From: Rhodothermales bacterium | GTDB taxonomy: Bacteria > Bacteroidota > Rhodothermia > Rhodothermales > Bin80 | Direction of reading: 5' to 3' | Assembly (NCBI GenBank): GCA_958296045.1 | Contig: CATQHT010000001.1 | Span: 124,001 to 188,000, forward strand | Length of the DNA: 64,000 nt | Part shown: positions 44,314 through 52,702 of the stretch, one piece after another | Position numbering within the stretch: the stretch's first letter is position 1 | How the letters are laid out: the number at the start of each line of letters is the position of its first letter | Notes under the pieces: generated by a model | The model's database searches: none | Seen by the model: the letters and a program-made list of their open reading frames with translations, nothing else | What the model was told of the DNA's origin: nothing | Position numbers and translations under genes: made by a program

Positions 44314-46039
44314 CAGTCAACTGGAGGCCGTGCTGATGAATGCGCGTGAGCGTGGCTGGGCCATCGATAAGCAGCAGATCTTTGCTGACAACGGCTACAG
44401 TGGTGCCACCCTCGCTCGCCCCGGATTGGACGCCTTGCGCGACCTGGTCGCCCACGGCGTCCTGGCGTATGTGTTGGTCTTGTCTCCCGATCGGCTCAGT
44501 CGTAAGTTCGCCTATCAGGTTCTGCTTCAGGAAGAGTTTGAACGATACAACACCCGTATCGTCTTCGTAGAAGAGCCCGATAACGCGACGCCGCAGCAGG
44601 TACTGCTGCGCCAGATTCTGTCCGTCCTGTCAGAGTATGAGCGTACGCAGATTGCTGAGCGCTCTCGCCGCGGCAAACTCTATCGGGCCCGCCAGGGCTC
44701 TCTGAACATGATCAGCAAGCCCCCTTACGGTTATGACCTGATCCGTAAGACGGAGACCTCCGGCGCACGATTGGTGATCAATGCCTCCGAAGCGGCGGTC
44801 GTGCGTCTGATTTTCAAGCTTTATACCGAAAAGGGCGGCACCATTCCGGTAGTGGCACGGAAACTGGATGCACTGGGCCACAATCCCCGACACGCAAAGT
44901 ACTGGGGCATCTCCACCATTTCCAGCATCCTGCGCAATGAGGCTTACATTGGTAAGGCGGCGTATCAGAAGACGATGACATCGGAGAAACGGGTTCGGCA
45001 CAATCGCACCGGACGCAGCAAGAACGGCGCCGTGCGGAGATTGTATTCACGAACGGCTCGTCCACGAGAAGAGTGGATTACCTTGCGCGTGCCACCAATT
45101 GTTGACGAAGCAACCTTCCAACGTGCCAAAGAGCGGCGCAAACATAACCGTCGCTTTTCGGTGCGAAACACGCGTGCGCCAAGTCTTTTGCAGGGGCTAT
45201 GTATCTGCGCGCATTGCGGATATGCGATGGGACGGCTCCAACATAAGAACAGCCGCAGAAAATACTATCGGTGTAATGGGACGGAGGGCTGGCGGTTTCC
45301 CGAAGGCGCCGTATGCGACAACCCCTCCGTCAACGCCGAAGATCTCGACGTAAAGGTGTGGAAGGCGGTGGTGGGATTGCTGGAAGCTCCTGAACTCATT
45401 CAGGCCGAGATTGGTCGTCGAACCAAAGCGGCACGGAACAAGGGCCCGGCGCAACGGCGCAAGGACGAGTTGCAAAAGGAGCGTCTGAGCTGTGGAAGGC
45501 AAAGCCGCCGACTGGTGGATGCATACCAGCAAGGCCTTATAAATCTGGACGAGCTGCGCGATCGAACCGGACCGCTGCAAACGCGACAGCGGGCCATTGA
45601 ATCCGAGCTCAGGGCACTACAGGCCGATCGGATGGACGCCGCGTCTACCTTGACGCTCGCCCACAGTGTTCAGAAATTTGTGGCGCGGATGCACGAAGGC
45701 GAAAAGGACCTGTCCATCACGGAACGGCAGCAGTTGGTTCGGCTCTTGGTTCGCGAAGTACGCGTCGGCAAAACTGAAGTCACCGTATGCCATTGCATTC
45801 CGCTGGCACCCTCAGCAGACCCCAAGCAACGCTCCGACACGCCCCTGGCCTCACCGGCCAGCGAAAACGACTTTTTGATTCCACGTCGTGGTCAGGTCAA
45901 AGAAGGCAATGGTTTCGCTGAATCCCAAGAGCTCCTTCGTGGTGCCGAAGAGTGCATCCATGATCGACTGACGGTGCTCGTAGAGGGCATCTCCGATACG
46001 GTAAAGGCTGCTCAGACTGGGGAGGTCGCAGTGCAGTAA
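44237..46039 (+). CDS. Large serine recombinase with readthrough tail
   Basis: A 600-aa large serine recombinase. The N-terminal catalytic domain has AAVYVRVSSESQRRQQTINS with the nucleophilic Ser, YVLVLSPDRLSRKFAYQVLL, and SEYERTQIAERSRRGKLYRA. The recombinase domain follows (ISKPPYGYDLI, YWGISTISSILRNEAYIGKA). Then a zinc ribbon (CICAHCGYAMGRL with YYRCNG and VCDNPSVN) and a coiled coil. The family's usual end, EVTVCHCIPLAPS, is at residue ~525. Residues beyond ~551 are read from the antisense strand of the interrupted IS, because the frame has no stop before the element's end. It integrates and excises the element by site-specific recombination. Confidence 0.85.
   Translation: MKQEEKIAAVYVRVSSESQRRQQTINSQLEAVLMNARERGWAIDKQQIFADNGYSGATLARPGLDALRDLVAHGVLAYVLVLSPDRLSRKFAYQVLLQEEFERYNTRIVFVEEPDNATPQQVLLRQILSVLSEYERTQIAERSRRGKLYRARQGSLNMISKPPYGYDLIRKTETSGARLVINASEAAVVRLIFKLYTEKGGTIPVVARKLDALGHNPRHAKYWGISTISSILRNEAYIGKAAYQKTMTSEKRVRHNRTGRSKNGAVRRLYSRTARPREEWITLRVPPIVDEATFQRAKERRKHNRRFSVRNTRAPSLLQGLCICAHCGYAMGRLQHKNSRRKYYRCNGTEGWRFPEGAVCDNPSVNAEDLDVKVWKAVVGLLEAPELIQAEIGRRTKAARNKGPAQRRKDELQKERLSCGRQSRRLVDAYQQGLINLDELRDRTGPLQTRQRAIESELRALQADRMDAASTLTLAHSVQKFVARMHEGEKDLSITERQQLVRLLVREVRVGKTEVTVCHCIPLAPSADPKQRSDTPLASPASENDFLIPRRGQVKEGNGFAESQELLRGAEECIHDRLTVLVEGISDTVKAAQTGEVAVQ
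45871..45883 (-). repeat. Right inverted end of the serine-recombinase element
   Basis: CTTTTTGATTCCA, the exact inverse of the left end at 43706-43718. Followed by CGTCGT and the duplicated GGT (45890-45892). Confidence 0.8.
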
Positions 46040-46567
46040 CTCCAGGATGCTGGATCGTTCGTGCATCCATTCATGCGTATGTCGTTCACTGCCGGGGGAG
46101 AGCATGCGCCCGACCACCAGCGCCGTCGCCAGGTGAATCTGATCTTCGCGCAACTTCAGCATTCGCAAGAACTTTGCGAATCCCAACAGCTGCAACGCTT
46201 TCAGAGCCACACGTTCGCCTCCGACGGTACGAGTGTCGGTATGATGGACTTCATCAATGATGACAGCATCCCGGTCGTCGCGTGGGTCGTCCACGTTGTA
46301 GCCCTTTTCCAGCAGCTTCTCAACGATGGTCTCGCTGGTATGGCGGAGGCCTTCACTCTCAAACGCTAGGCGGCTCTGCCCTCGCAAGCCCTCGTCAATA
46401 TGGAGGATCAATGCGCGCCATTGTTCTTTGGGGATTGCGAAGGATTGGCCCAGGTTGAGGACGGTCCGCTGTTTAGGAGCGCCCTTGATACGGTGGCATT
46501 CGACCAGCGCGTAGCTGGTGGCCTTGGCACCTGATTTAAGGATGCGTGTCTTAGCGCGGATGTACAT
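45890..46567 (-). pseudogene. IS1634-family transposase, N-terminal part
   Basis: 226 codons from an ATG at 46567 (MYIRAKTRILKSGAKATSYA, the typical IS1634 start), through KQRTVLNLGQSFAIPKEQWR, ALKALQLLGFAKFLRMLKLR, EDQIHLATALVVGRMLSPGS and SLYRIGDALYEHRQSIMDAL, to ETIAFFDLT, where the insertion begins. FFDLTN is the conserved first-Asp motif. The open frame continues into the inserted element and stops at 45851, so a truncated protein could be made. Joined with the C-terminal part it gives a 602-aa transposase. Confidence 0.85.
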
Positions 46568-46777
46568 GCATGTGAGCGTGCGGGTATCGGGTGCCCATGC
46601 GTCAATATACGGCTTTGCAGCGAAATGGTTCTGGACCATTCCACTACATTGGGTATTTTTGAGAAAAAAAGGTATCAAAGCCATATGGATCATAGGTATA
46701 ACACATAATTTGAGGCTATATTGCCCCAAAATAAACCCCGATTTCGCTGCACATCGGGCGCAATTGACAAACTTGAG

Positions 46778-46781
46778 GTAG
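46778..46781 (+). repeat. Target-site duplication GTAG, right copy
   Basis: Matches GTAG at 42469-42472. Rejoining the two flanks gives the GmrSD-like gene's stop followed by GATTCACC, the pre-insertion sequence. Confidence 0.7.
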
Positions 46782-46939
46782 GATTCACCGTTTGGATGGC
46801 TGCTCCTGTGGCACTGATGCAGCCACTCGAGCTGTTAGCCTGACGCAGGCTGCCCTCGATTCTTGTTGCCTCTGTGCGCTGGTGAGCTGGACCGTGCTAT
46901 CTTGGCTGCCCTTAAGCCACTCATTCCCTTGAGCGCCCC

Positions 46940-47725
46940 ATGATCGTTGACACGCACGCGCACATCTACCATCGCAGGCTTCACGGTGACCTCGATGCCG
47001 TAGTGCAAAGGGCGCGGGCTGCCGGTGTCTCGAGAATGCTCATGCCAGCGATCGATGTGCCTTCCATCCATCAGGCGCTAGCGCTGTGCGGCCGGTATGA
47101 CGGGTTGCATGCCATGGCAGGTATCCATCCGACGGACACCAAGGCGACCTCCGAAACAGAATGGGCGACCGTGGTGAAGCTATGCGACGATCCGCGTGTA
47201 GTAGCCGTGGGCGAAACGGGCCTCGACTACTATTGGGATCGATCCTTTGACGCGCGTCAGCAGGACTTTCTAAGACGTCACATCCGGCTGGCCCTCGCCA
47301 ATGACCTGCCGCTGGTATTGCATCTGCGTGATAAGCCCAAGAGAGATGAATGCCACAAAGACCTGGTGCGGATTCTGACTGAGGAGCATGTTCCGGCCAT
47401 GCGCGGCGTGTTTCACTGTTTCAGCGGCCCGGCATGGGTAGCGGAGGCGGCCCTGAGCCTCGGGTTTCACCTGGGCATCGGCGGAATACTCACATTCAAG
47501 AATGCCGGCGTGGACACCATTGTCCGTACGGTCCCTTTGAATCGCCTGGTGCTGGAAACTGATGCGCCGTTCATGGCGCCGATGCCGCACCGTGGCAGGC
47601 GCAATGAGCCAGCCTATGTCCGCCTAGTGGCGGCCAAGCTCGCAGAGGTCAAAGGGATGAGCCTCACCGAGGTAGCTGAAGCGACCACAGCGAACGCCGA
47701 GGCGCTGTTTGGCATCGGGGCCTGA
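46940..47725 (+). CDS. tatD: TatD-family metal-dependent deoxyribonuclease
   Basis: A 261-aa amidohydrolase-fold enzyme. Metal ligands are visible in order: IVDTHAHIYH, GIHPTDTKA, VGETGLDYYWD, LVLHLRDKPKRDE, RGVFHCFSG and LVLETDAPFMAPMPHRGRRN. TatD proteins are 3'-5' DNA/RNA exonucleases linked to DNA repair and RNA quality control; the name comes from the Tat operon but they are not needed for Tat export. The start MIVDTHAHIY fits the family. It is a core gene between two accessory blocks. Confidence 0.92.
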   Translation: MIVDTHAHIYHRRLHGDLDAVVQRARAAGVSRMLMPAIDVPSIHQALALCGRYDGLHAMAGIHPTDTKATSETEWATVVKLCDDPRVVAVGETGLDYYWDRSFDARQQDFLRRHIRLALANDLPLVLHLRDKPKRDECHKDLVRILTEEHVPAMRGVFHCFSGPAWVAEAALSLGFHLGIGGILTFKNAGVDTIVRTVPLNRLVLETDAPFMAPMPHRGRRNEPAYVRLVAAKLAEVKGMSLTEVAEATTANAEALFGIGA

Positions 47726-47778
47726 TGCCTGGCGCATTCAACGGCATACGCCAAGGGCCTGATGAGGCCAGAATACGC

Positions 47779-47892
47779 TCGAGGCGCCGGACGGATACCC
47801 CTGAGGACAATAAGTCCAGTCGTATGGTTGTAGGCAGCCATCGTACGATTGCCCTGCAGCACCGCGATCTCCATCGAGGATTGGCTGTCTTT
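47779..47892 (-). pseudogene. Fragment of a dnaK gene
   Basis: About 115 bp reading on the minus strand DSQSSMEIAVLQGNRTMAAY, NHTTGLIVLRGIRPAPRA. It matches the DnaK substrate-binding segment [20 protein letters not shown] encoded at about 50820-50950, also on the minus strand. By eye the DNA is roughly three-quarters identical to the intact gene 3 kb away. Nothing else of DnaK is recognisable on either side. Confidence 0.75.
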
Positions 47893-47929
47893 TATCGTGA
47901 TACATGTGTGCGACCTCCTGGCTGGGATG

Positions 47930-48120
47930 GAGGTGTGCTCAACGCGCTGAACAAGCGTACCTTTTTGAGCCAGGCTTACGAACACGACGTGGCCCAGGAG
48001 GCGGTGACGCTGATCAAGGAATGCTACCACCCTGCGCTGCAACGGCTCCACCAGAAACTCGTAGCCAGGCGAACTCCGAGACACACAACATTAAGGACAC
48101 CCATCGCGAGGCGATCATAG
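47930..48120 (+). pseudogene. 3' remnant of a HEPN (HI0074-type) toxin-like gene
   Basis: The frame reads LNALNKRTFLSQAYEHDVAQ, EAVTLIKECYHPALQRLHQK. That resembles the end of nucleotidyltransferase substrate-binding (HI0074) proteins, where R-N-x-x-S/T-H-x-Y and a final PALxxLxxxL helix are usual. Here the key motif has become KRTFLSQAY, without the expected RxxxxH. The 5' part is missing; the DnaK fragment lies in its place. The next gene is its usual partner. Confidence 0.45.
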
Positions 48121-48446
48121 CCGCCCTCTCGACCAATAGCCGCGTGGAACGGGCCGTGTTGTTTGGCCCAAGAGCTACCCAGACGAGCACCGTGACTTCC
48201 GATGTGGATATCGCGTACTTCGGAGACCGGCTTACATTGACGGATTGGGCCCGCCTTGCTGCGGATATCGAGCAGATCCCGATGGCACAATCGGTCGATC
48301 TACTCTTGTATGACTTGATCCGAAACCCGACGCTGCGGGAACACATTCGGCAGGAGGGAATCGAGTGGTATGTCAAGCCACAACCCACAACAGAACACCG
48401 TCAGGAACTGCGCGGTAGTCAGTCAAGGCTGCGGAACAGGCCGTGA
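48021..48446 (+). CDS. MNT-type minimal nucleotidyltransferase (antitoxin-like)
   Basis: A 141-aa frame from an ATG at 48021 (the recognised domain starts near residue 25). RVERAVLFGPRATQTSTVTS, DVDIAYFGDRLTLTDWARLA is the minimal nucleotidyltransferase core, with GPR in place of the usual GSR and DxD intact (DVD). The middle QSVDLLLYDLIRNPTLREHI and EGIEWYVK ending also fit. In HEPN/MNT pairs this enzyme adds nucleotides to the HEPN ribonuclease and silences it. Here the HEPN partner seems truncated, leaving the antitoxin alone. Confidence 0.65.
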   Translation: MLPPCAATAPPETRSQANSETHNIKDTHREAIIAALSTNSRVERAVLFGPRATQTSTVTSDVDIAYFGDRLTLTDWARLAADIEQIPMAQSVDLLLYDLIRNPTLREHIRQEGIEWYVKPQPTTEHRQELRGSQSRLRNRP

Positions 48447-48529
48447 CTGCTTTTGGAAAATGGGCTGTACCAGCTCAACATTGCCTGGCTTGTGATTCTG
48501 GAATCAAGGTCGCCGATGTTCGCCGCTTC

Positions 48530-48652
48530 TGCGTATCCGTTCGGAAATCCGGTTATGTGAGCGCATGTCAGCTGATTGGTGCCGCGCGAGGGTGGCTTGG
48601 CGCCATCTATTGGCTTCAGGTCGGGTAGTGCAAGGTCGTGGGGATGCCGGGC
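48530..48652 (-). repeat. IS66-type remnant, copy A of a direct repeat
   Basis: About 120 bp similar to 49687-49812 in the same orientation; shared words include TCCGGTTA, GGTGCCGCGCG, GGCGCCAT and TATTGGCTTCAGG. It corresponds to the transposase's last codons and the DNA beyond. The rest of 48447-48740 holds no recognisable gene. Confidence 0.6.
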
Positions 48653-48740
48653 GCGTCCAATTGGCAGCTGCCCCGGCTCGCGCATGCAGGTCAACGCGAC
48701 ACGGCCGAGTACCAATGGCAACAAGGTGTCCGCTTCCCTC

Positions 48741-49610
48741 CTACTGCGGCCACAAGACGAACCGCCGGTTGAGCCGCTGCACCGGACGCGCGTTCATTGG
48801 ATACCGGGCTTCGAAGGCGTCAACCTGCGCTCGGGAAACGGTAATAGCGTGGGTCATCAATACCCAACTTACCACTTCGGCGCAGGGAGGCGTGGTCAGG
48901 GAACCGGCATAGCGCAGGTAGCCCGGGTCTTCCGGTAGCAACGCGCTCGGGTCCAATTCCGGGAGAGTCGCGGATGGCTCGCCGAATCCCGGGGCGGCGT
49001 CCCAGATGCTTTCAACCGCCGGATGAATTTCACCGACATCCATGAATACGCCGATCACCGCGAGATCTCCCTCCGCAGCTTGATGGACGAAATGCACCTC
49101 CATAGCGGACCGGATTCCTTCGTATGTATGCTCGCTGGGAAGGTGGAAATGAAACTGCAGTAGCGAGAAACGCCGTCCGTCCAAGGTGATCCAACTTCCC
49201 TCGGGCACATTGACCTGAATGGTGTGGCCATTATCCACCATGTCCGCCTTCGCGGGTTGCCACTGAATGTCCAAGGCATCCAAGGACACCGGAATCGGGG
49301 AAGCAAGATCCACCGGAGACTGTTGCGTTCCGTGGGCGCAAACTTCGAAGGACGGATCCAGATCGCCCCATCTCTCGGCACCCGTCTCGCCATCATAGGT
49401 CCAATGAACCTGGCCGCCTTCCGCCTCGGGTGCGTGCTGTGTGGAACCCACCCCCATTTGGTCGGTGGGGCCCTGAACATCTTGTTGGCACGCATTCAGT
49501 GCGCCGACAAGAATTACCATCACCAAGCCGACGAACAGCGCTCTGGGTAGCGAAGGTACTCGCCGCAGCAACCCTTGGCGAATATTGTGTGATCGCCGTT
49601 TCCGATGCAT
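48741..49610 (-). CDS. Alpha-class carbonic anhydrase, lipoprotein
   Basis: A 289-aa zinc enzyme that interconverts CO2 and bicarbonate. The ATG at 49610 is preferred over an upstream GTG (49628) because GGAGG precedes it. A membrane-anchor signal (ALFVGLVMVILVGALNAC) ends in the lipobox LNAC, so the mature protein is a periplasmic or surface lipoprotein. The alpha-class core is complete: WGDLDPSFEVCAHGTQQSPV, zinc ligands in LQFHFHLPSEHTYEG (H-x-H) and AMEVHFVHQ, and YAGSLTTPPCAEVVSWVLM. The cysteines in EVCAHG and TPPCAEV would form the usual disulfide. It stands between two IS66-type remnants in direct orientation, suggesting it arrived or was framed by them. Confidence 0.9.
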   Translation of the reverse strand: MHRKRRSHNIRQGLLRRVPSLPRALFVGLVMVILVGALNACQQDVQGPTDQMGVGSTQHAPEAEGGQVHWTYDGETGAERWGDLDPSFEVCAHGTQQSPVDLASPIPVSLDALDIQWQPAKADMVDNGHTIQVNVPEGSWITLDGRRFSLLQFHFHLPSEHTYEGIRSAMEVHFVHQAAEGDLAVIGVFMDVGEIHPAVESIWDAAPGFGEPSATLPELDPSALLPEDPGYLRYAGSLTTPPCAEVVSWVLMTHAITVSRAQVDAFEARYPMNARPVQRLNRRFVLWPQ

Positions 49611-49686
49611 TGCCGTCGCAGCCTCCACTTGTCCCGTGCGGTGTACTTCCTACTCAATTATACCATTCCGGGAACGACCTGATCCG

Positions 49687-49812
49687 CTGTATTCGTCCAA
49701 AAGTCCGGTTACTTGAGCGCACTGCAGCGGAGTTGGTGCCGCGCGGAGGTGGCGTGGCGCCATTTATTGGCTTCAGGCCCGGGAGGGAGCTGTGTCTGTG
49801 GGGTAGCGGCGC
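49687..49812 (-). repeat. IS66-type remnant, copy B of a direct repeat
   Basis: The partner of 48530-48652, also reading on the minus strand. Here it is continuous with a longer piece of IS66-type transposase (to about 50290), so copy B shows what the repeat derives from. Confidence 0.6.
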
Positions 49813-50290
49813 TTTCGATGGCTGTGGTGTGCGCAGGCATGCGCTCTAGCACATCTTCGAGCCAGGTTGGCGGATCAATGCCCCGCAGTTTGCAGGCTTC
49901 CAGCAGCACTAAGATGACGGCAGCAGTGCGCTGGGATGGTTTGTGTGACCCGGCATGCAGGCAGTTCTTGCGCCCCAGGGCGGAAGCTGTTCCTGTCGTC
50001 CATCTCAATGCGCCCGTAGCTTGTGTACCGGAGCCGCTTGTCTCACCGCTCCAAGGTATAGCTGACGGCTTTTGCCCCTAACGCTGGCTGGCTGGCGTGC
50101 CAAGGCGCTTTTTGAGCCATGCATTCAGGCCTTCCAGGATGGGGCCGCCTCTTATTGACGTGCTTCGTAGCACTCGGTCGGCGTGCAGCCCGCCTCGCGC
50201 AACCTGTGCTCTATCCTATACGGCTGCTGGACCGTCGTCAGCACATGCCGGGCCCGTTCCGGATAGCCGCTGCTGTGCATGTCTGCGCTT
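49709..50290 (-). pseudogene. IS66-type transposase, decayed C-terminal part
   Basis: Reading the minus strand from 50290 with frame changes and stops: EHRLREAGCTPTECYEARQ, then PILEGLNAWLKKRLGTPASQ, then GRIEMDDRNS (a copy of GRIEIDNN), then ALGRKNCLHAGSHKPSQRTA, AVILVLLEACKLRGIDPPTW and LEDVLERMPAHTT. These are the conserved C-terminal blocks of IS66 TnpC in the right order. Several frameshifts make it inactive. The piece from 50290 to 50343 has no recognisable content. Confidence 0.75.
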
Positions 50291-50343
50291 CAGCCTCCTC
50301 CGCACGTTGCTGTGCGCCGTAGGCGCATTGCCATTCGGGTCAG

Positions 50344-52221
50344 TTATGAGATATCCTCGTATTCCACATCGCTGACCTCCTGCTCGTCGTCGGTGCCATT
50401 ACCCTGGCTGCTACGCTCCTGAGACTGCTTCATGACGTCCATCTGCGCTACCTGTAGCGCCTTCTCCACCGCTTCCGAAGCCGGTCCCATCGCACCAAAG
50501 TCCTGTTCGCTATGGGCGCGCTTTAAGGACTCGAGCGCGCTCTCCAAGTCGGACTTGCTCTGGCCAGAAAGCTTGTCACCGTTCTCATTTAGCATCTTCT
50601 CCGCCGTATAGATCAGCGAATCTGCGCGGTTCAGACTGTCCGCCTGCTCCTTTAGCTGCTCGTCCTGCTCCGCGTTCTCCTTGGCCTCGCGACGCATGCG
50701 TTCAATCTCCGCCTCCGAAAGACCGCTGTCCGCTTCGATGCGGATGGACTGCTCCTTACCAGTAGCCTTGTCCTGGGCTGTCACGTTGAGAATGCCGTTG
50801 GCATCAATGTCAAAGGACACATCGATCTGTGGGATGCCCCGAGGCGCCTGGCGTATATCTTTTAGGTGAAAACGCCCGATCGTGCGGTTGTAGGCAGCCA
50901 TCTTGCGGTTGCCCTGCAGCACCTCAATCTCCACCGAGGTCTGGTTGTCTGCTGCGGTGGAAAAAATCTCCGACTTCTTTGAGGGGATGGTGGTGTTGGC
51001 CTCGATCAGGACCGTCATGACACCACCCAAAGTCAAGATACCCAGGTTCAGCGGCGTCACATCAAGGAGCAGAACATTGGTGATGTCCTGCGCAAGAACA
51101 CCGCCCTGCACGGCGGCGCCCAATGCGACGACCTCGTCCGGGTTGACAGACCGGTTGGGAGCCTTCCCGAAGAAATCCTCTACCGTCTTCTGCACCAACG
51201 GCACACGCGTGGAGCCGCCTACAAGAATCACCTCATCGATCTGCGCGGTAGTAAGCTTGGCGTCTTTGAGCGCCTGCTTCATGGGATCGATGGTGCGCCG
51301 GACAAGGTTCCCAACCAGCTGCTCAAAACGCGCCCTGGTCAGGTTCATCGTCAGGTGCTTGGGCCCCTCATTTGTCATCGTGATGAAGGGCAGGTTGATC
51401 GACGTCTTCATCGCGCTCGACAATTCGACCTTTGCCTTTTCCGCGGCCTCCTTCAGACGCTGAAGGGCCATGGGGTCTTTGCGGATATCGACACCCTGCT
51501 CACTAAGAAAGTCCTCGGCGATATGATCCATGAGCACCTGGTCGAAGTCGTCCCCACCCAGGTGCGTGTCTCCATTAGTGGACTTAACTTCAAAAACGCC
51601 GCCGCCAAGCTCGAGGATTGAGATGTCGTACGTGCCGCCGCCTAGGTCATAAACGGCGATGACACGCTCTTCGTCCTCTTTGCCCAAGCCATAAGCCAGC
51701 GCGGCAGCCGTGGGCTCGTTGATGATGCGCCTAACGGTGAGTCCCGCGATGGTGCCAGCCTCCTTTGTCGCCTTGCGCTGCGAGTCATTAAAGTATGCTG
51801 GCACAGTGATAACGGCTTCGGTGACCTTCTCGCCCAGAAACTCCTCGGCGGCGACCTTGAGCTTCTGAAGGATCATCGCCGAGATTTCCTGCGGCGTGTA
51901 CTGACGGTCCCTGATGCTGACCCGCGCCAAGCCGCCTTGGCCGCTCTGGACCTTGTAGGGCACCGTCTTGATCTCACTCTCCACCTCTGAGAACTTCCGC
52001 CCCATGAAGCGCTTTATGGAAGAGACGGTGTTCTGGGGGTTGGTGACAGCCTGACGTTTGGCGGCGGCCCCGATAAGGCGCTCACCGTCATCTTTGAATG
52101 CCACGATCGACGGCGTCGTGCGAGCGCCTTCGCTGTTTTCAATGACTTTGGGTTCGCCGCCCTCGAAGAGCGCGACAACCGAGTTGGTGGTTCCAAGGTC
52201 AATGCCAATGATTTTGCCCAT
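50344..52221 (-). CDS. dnaK: Molecular chaperone DnaK (Hsp70)
   Basis: A 625-aa Hsp70. ATPase domain: [77 protein letters not shown], and [16 protein letters not shown] (as [11 protein letters not shown]). Substrate-binding domain: [55 protein letters not shown]. The lid ends [14 protein letters not shown], a short acidic EEVD-like tail. LNLGI replaces the usual LSLGI. The start has AGAGGGA upstream. No CIRCE element was found in the leader. grpE and dnaJ are not adjacent. Confidence 0.97.
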   Translation of the reverse strand: MGKIIGIDLGTTNSVVALFEGGEPKVIENSEGARTTPSIVAFKDDGERLIGAAAKRQAVTNPQNTVSSIKRFMGRKFSEVESEIKTVPYKVQSGQGGLARVSIRDRQYTPQEISAMILQKLKVAAEEFLGEKVTEAVITVPAYFNDSQRKATKEAGTIAGLTVRRIINEPTAAALAYGLGKEDEERVIAVYDLGGGTYDISILELGGGVFEVKSTNGDTHLGGDDFDQVLMDHIAEDFLSEQGVDIRKDPMALQRLKEAAEKAKVELSSAMKTSINLPFITMTNEGPKHLTMNLTRARFEQLVGNLVRRTIDPMKQALKDAKLTTAQIDEVILVGGSTRVPLVQKTVEDFFGKAPNRSVNPDEVVALGAAVQGGVLAQDITNVLLLDVTPLNLGILTLGGVMTVLIEANTTIPSKKSEIFSTAADNQTSVEIEVLQGNRKMAAYNRTIGRFHLKDIRQAPRGIPQIDVSFDIDANGILNVTAQDKATGKEQSIRIEADSGLSEAEIERMRREAKENAEQDEQLKEQADSLNRADSLIYTAEKMLNENGDKLSGQSKSDLESALESLKRAHSEQDFGAMGPASEAVEKALQVAQMDVMKQSQERSSQGNGTDDEQEVSDVEYEDIS

Positions 52222-52702
52222 TGTGTATCCCTCTACGTTGTAGTGCGAGTATGCTCCGAATGGTGAGCCGAGCCGCGGATGTGCAACCGCTGCTGGCTTA
52301 GCAAGCCGGGCTGCAACAATCCTGCCGACAGCAGCCGTATGTCAAAATGGCAGCCCAACTGCCAACATCGGAATCCCCGCGGTGCCACCGGACCATGCAT
52401 GGCCTTGTGGCGGCAGGCAGCAAGACGCGCTTACCCCGTATCATTACCCGATACGGCAGCAGAGCCTCTTCCGAAGTGTGGACAGTGAATTAGCGTCTAG
52501 CCCCCAGTGACCCCCCATACCTGCGGCTGCGTGCATCTGTGATCGCGGTGCACCGTACTGGCATGGCCTTCGTGCACGGATGTCCGCGAAGTTTTCGGGC
52601 GACGCAGCAGGTTCGGCAGCGCAGGCAGCCCAGTACGGGTCGCGCCCTGCGCGGCAACGACTGTCGTATATTCGGACCTGACAAGATCCCAGCACCCTTG
52701 CC
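52222..52702. other. Divergent intergenic between dnaK and pgsA, no gene seen
   Basis: About 480 bp. It should hold the dnaK and pgsA promoters. The AGAGGGA before dnaK is clear; no inverted repeat of CIRCE type and no good sigma-32-like pair was found. Open frames here are short and unconvincing. Confidence 0.4.

Larger units (their letters stand above)
43699..45889 (+). mobile_element. Serine-recombinase element inserted in the IS1634 transposase gene
   Basis: 2,191 bp flanked by GGT on both sides (43696-43698 and 45890-45892). The ends are inverted repeats: TGGAATCAAAAAG at 43706-43718 and its complement at 45871-45883 (13 of 13), with looser matches beyond on both sides (ACAACA/ACGACG outside; GTTTTCGCCCGGCC/GTTTTCGCTGGCC inside). 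It carries a HTH/ribbon-helix-helix gene, a small ORF and a large serine recombinase. Removing it with one GGT rejoins the transposase as FDLT-NVFYTG in frame, so it moved in cleanly. Confidence 0.8.
42473..46777 (-). mobile_element. IS1634-family insertion sequence, interrupted by a serine-recombinase element
   Basis: The ends are CCCAAGTTTGTCAAT (42473-42487) and the inverse of CTCAAGTTTGTCAAT (46763-46777), 14 of 15 identical, flanked by a 4-bp duplication GTAG. Without the 2.19-kb inner insertion the element would be about 2.1 kb with a single 602-codon transposase gene on the minus strand. A hairpin CATCCCTG/CAGGGATG (42515-42535) lies just inside the left end and may end the transposase message. 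Confidence 0.85.

Noticed and set aside
52222-52300. CIRCE heat-shock operator before dnaK
   Set aside because: No TTAGCACTC-N9-GAGTGCTAA-like inverted repeat could be found in the leader.
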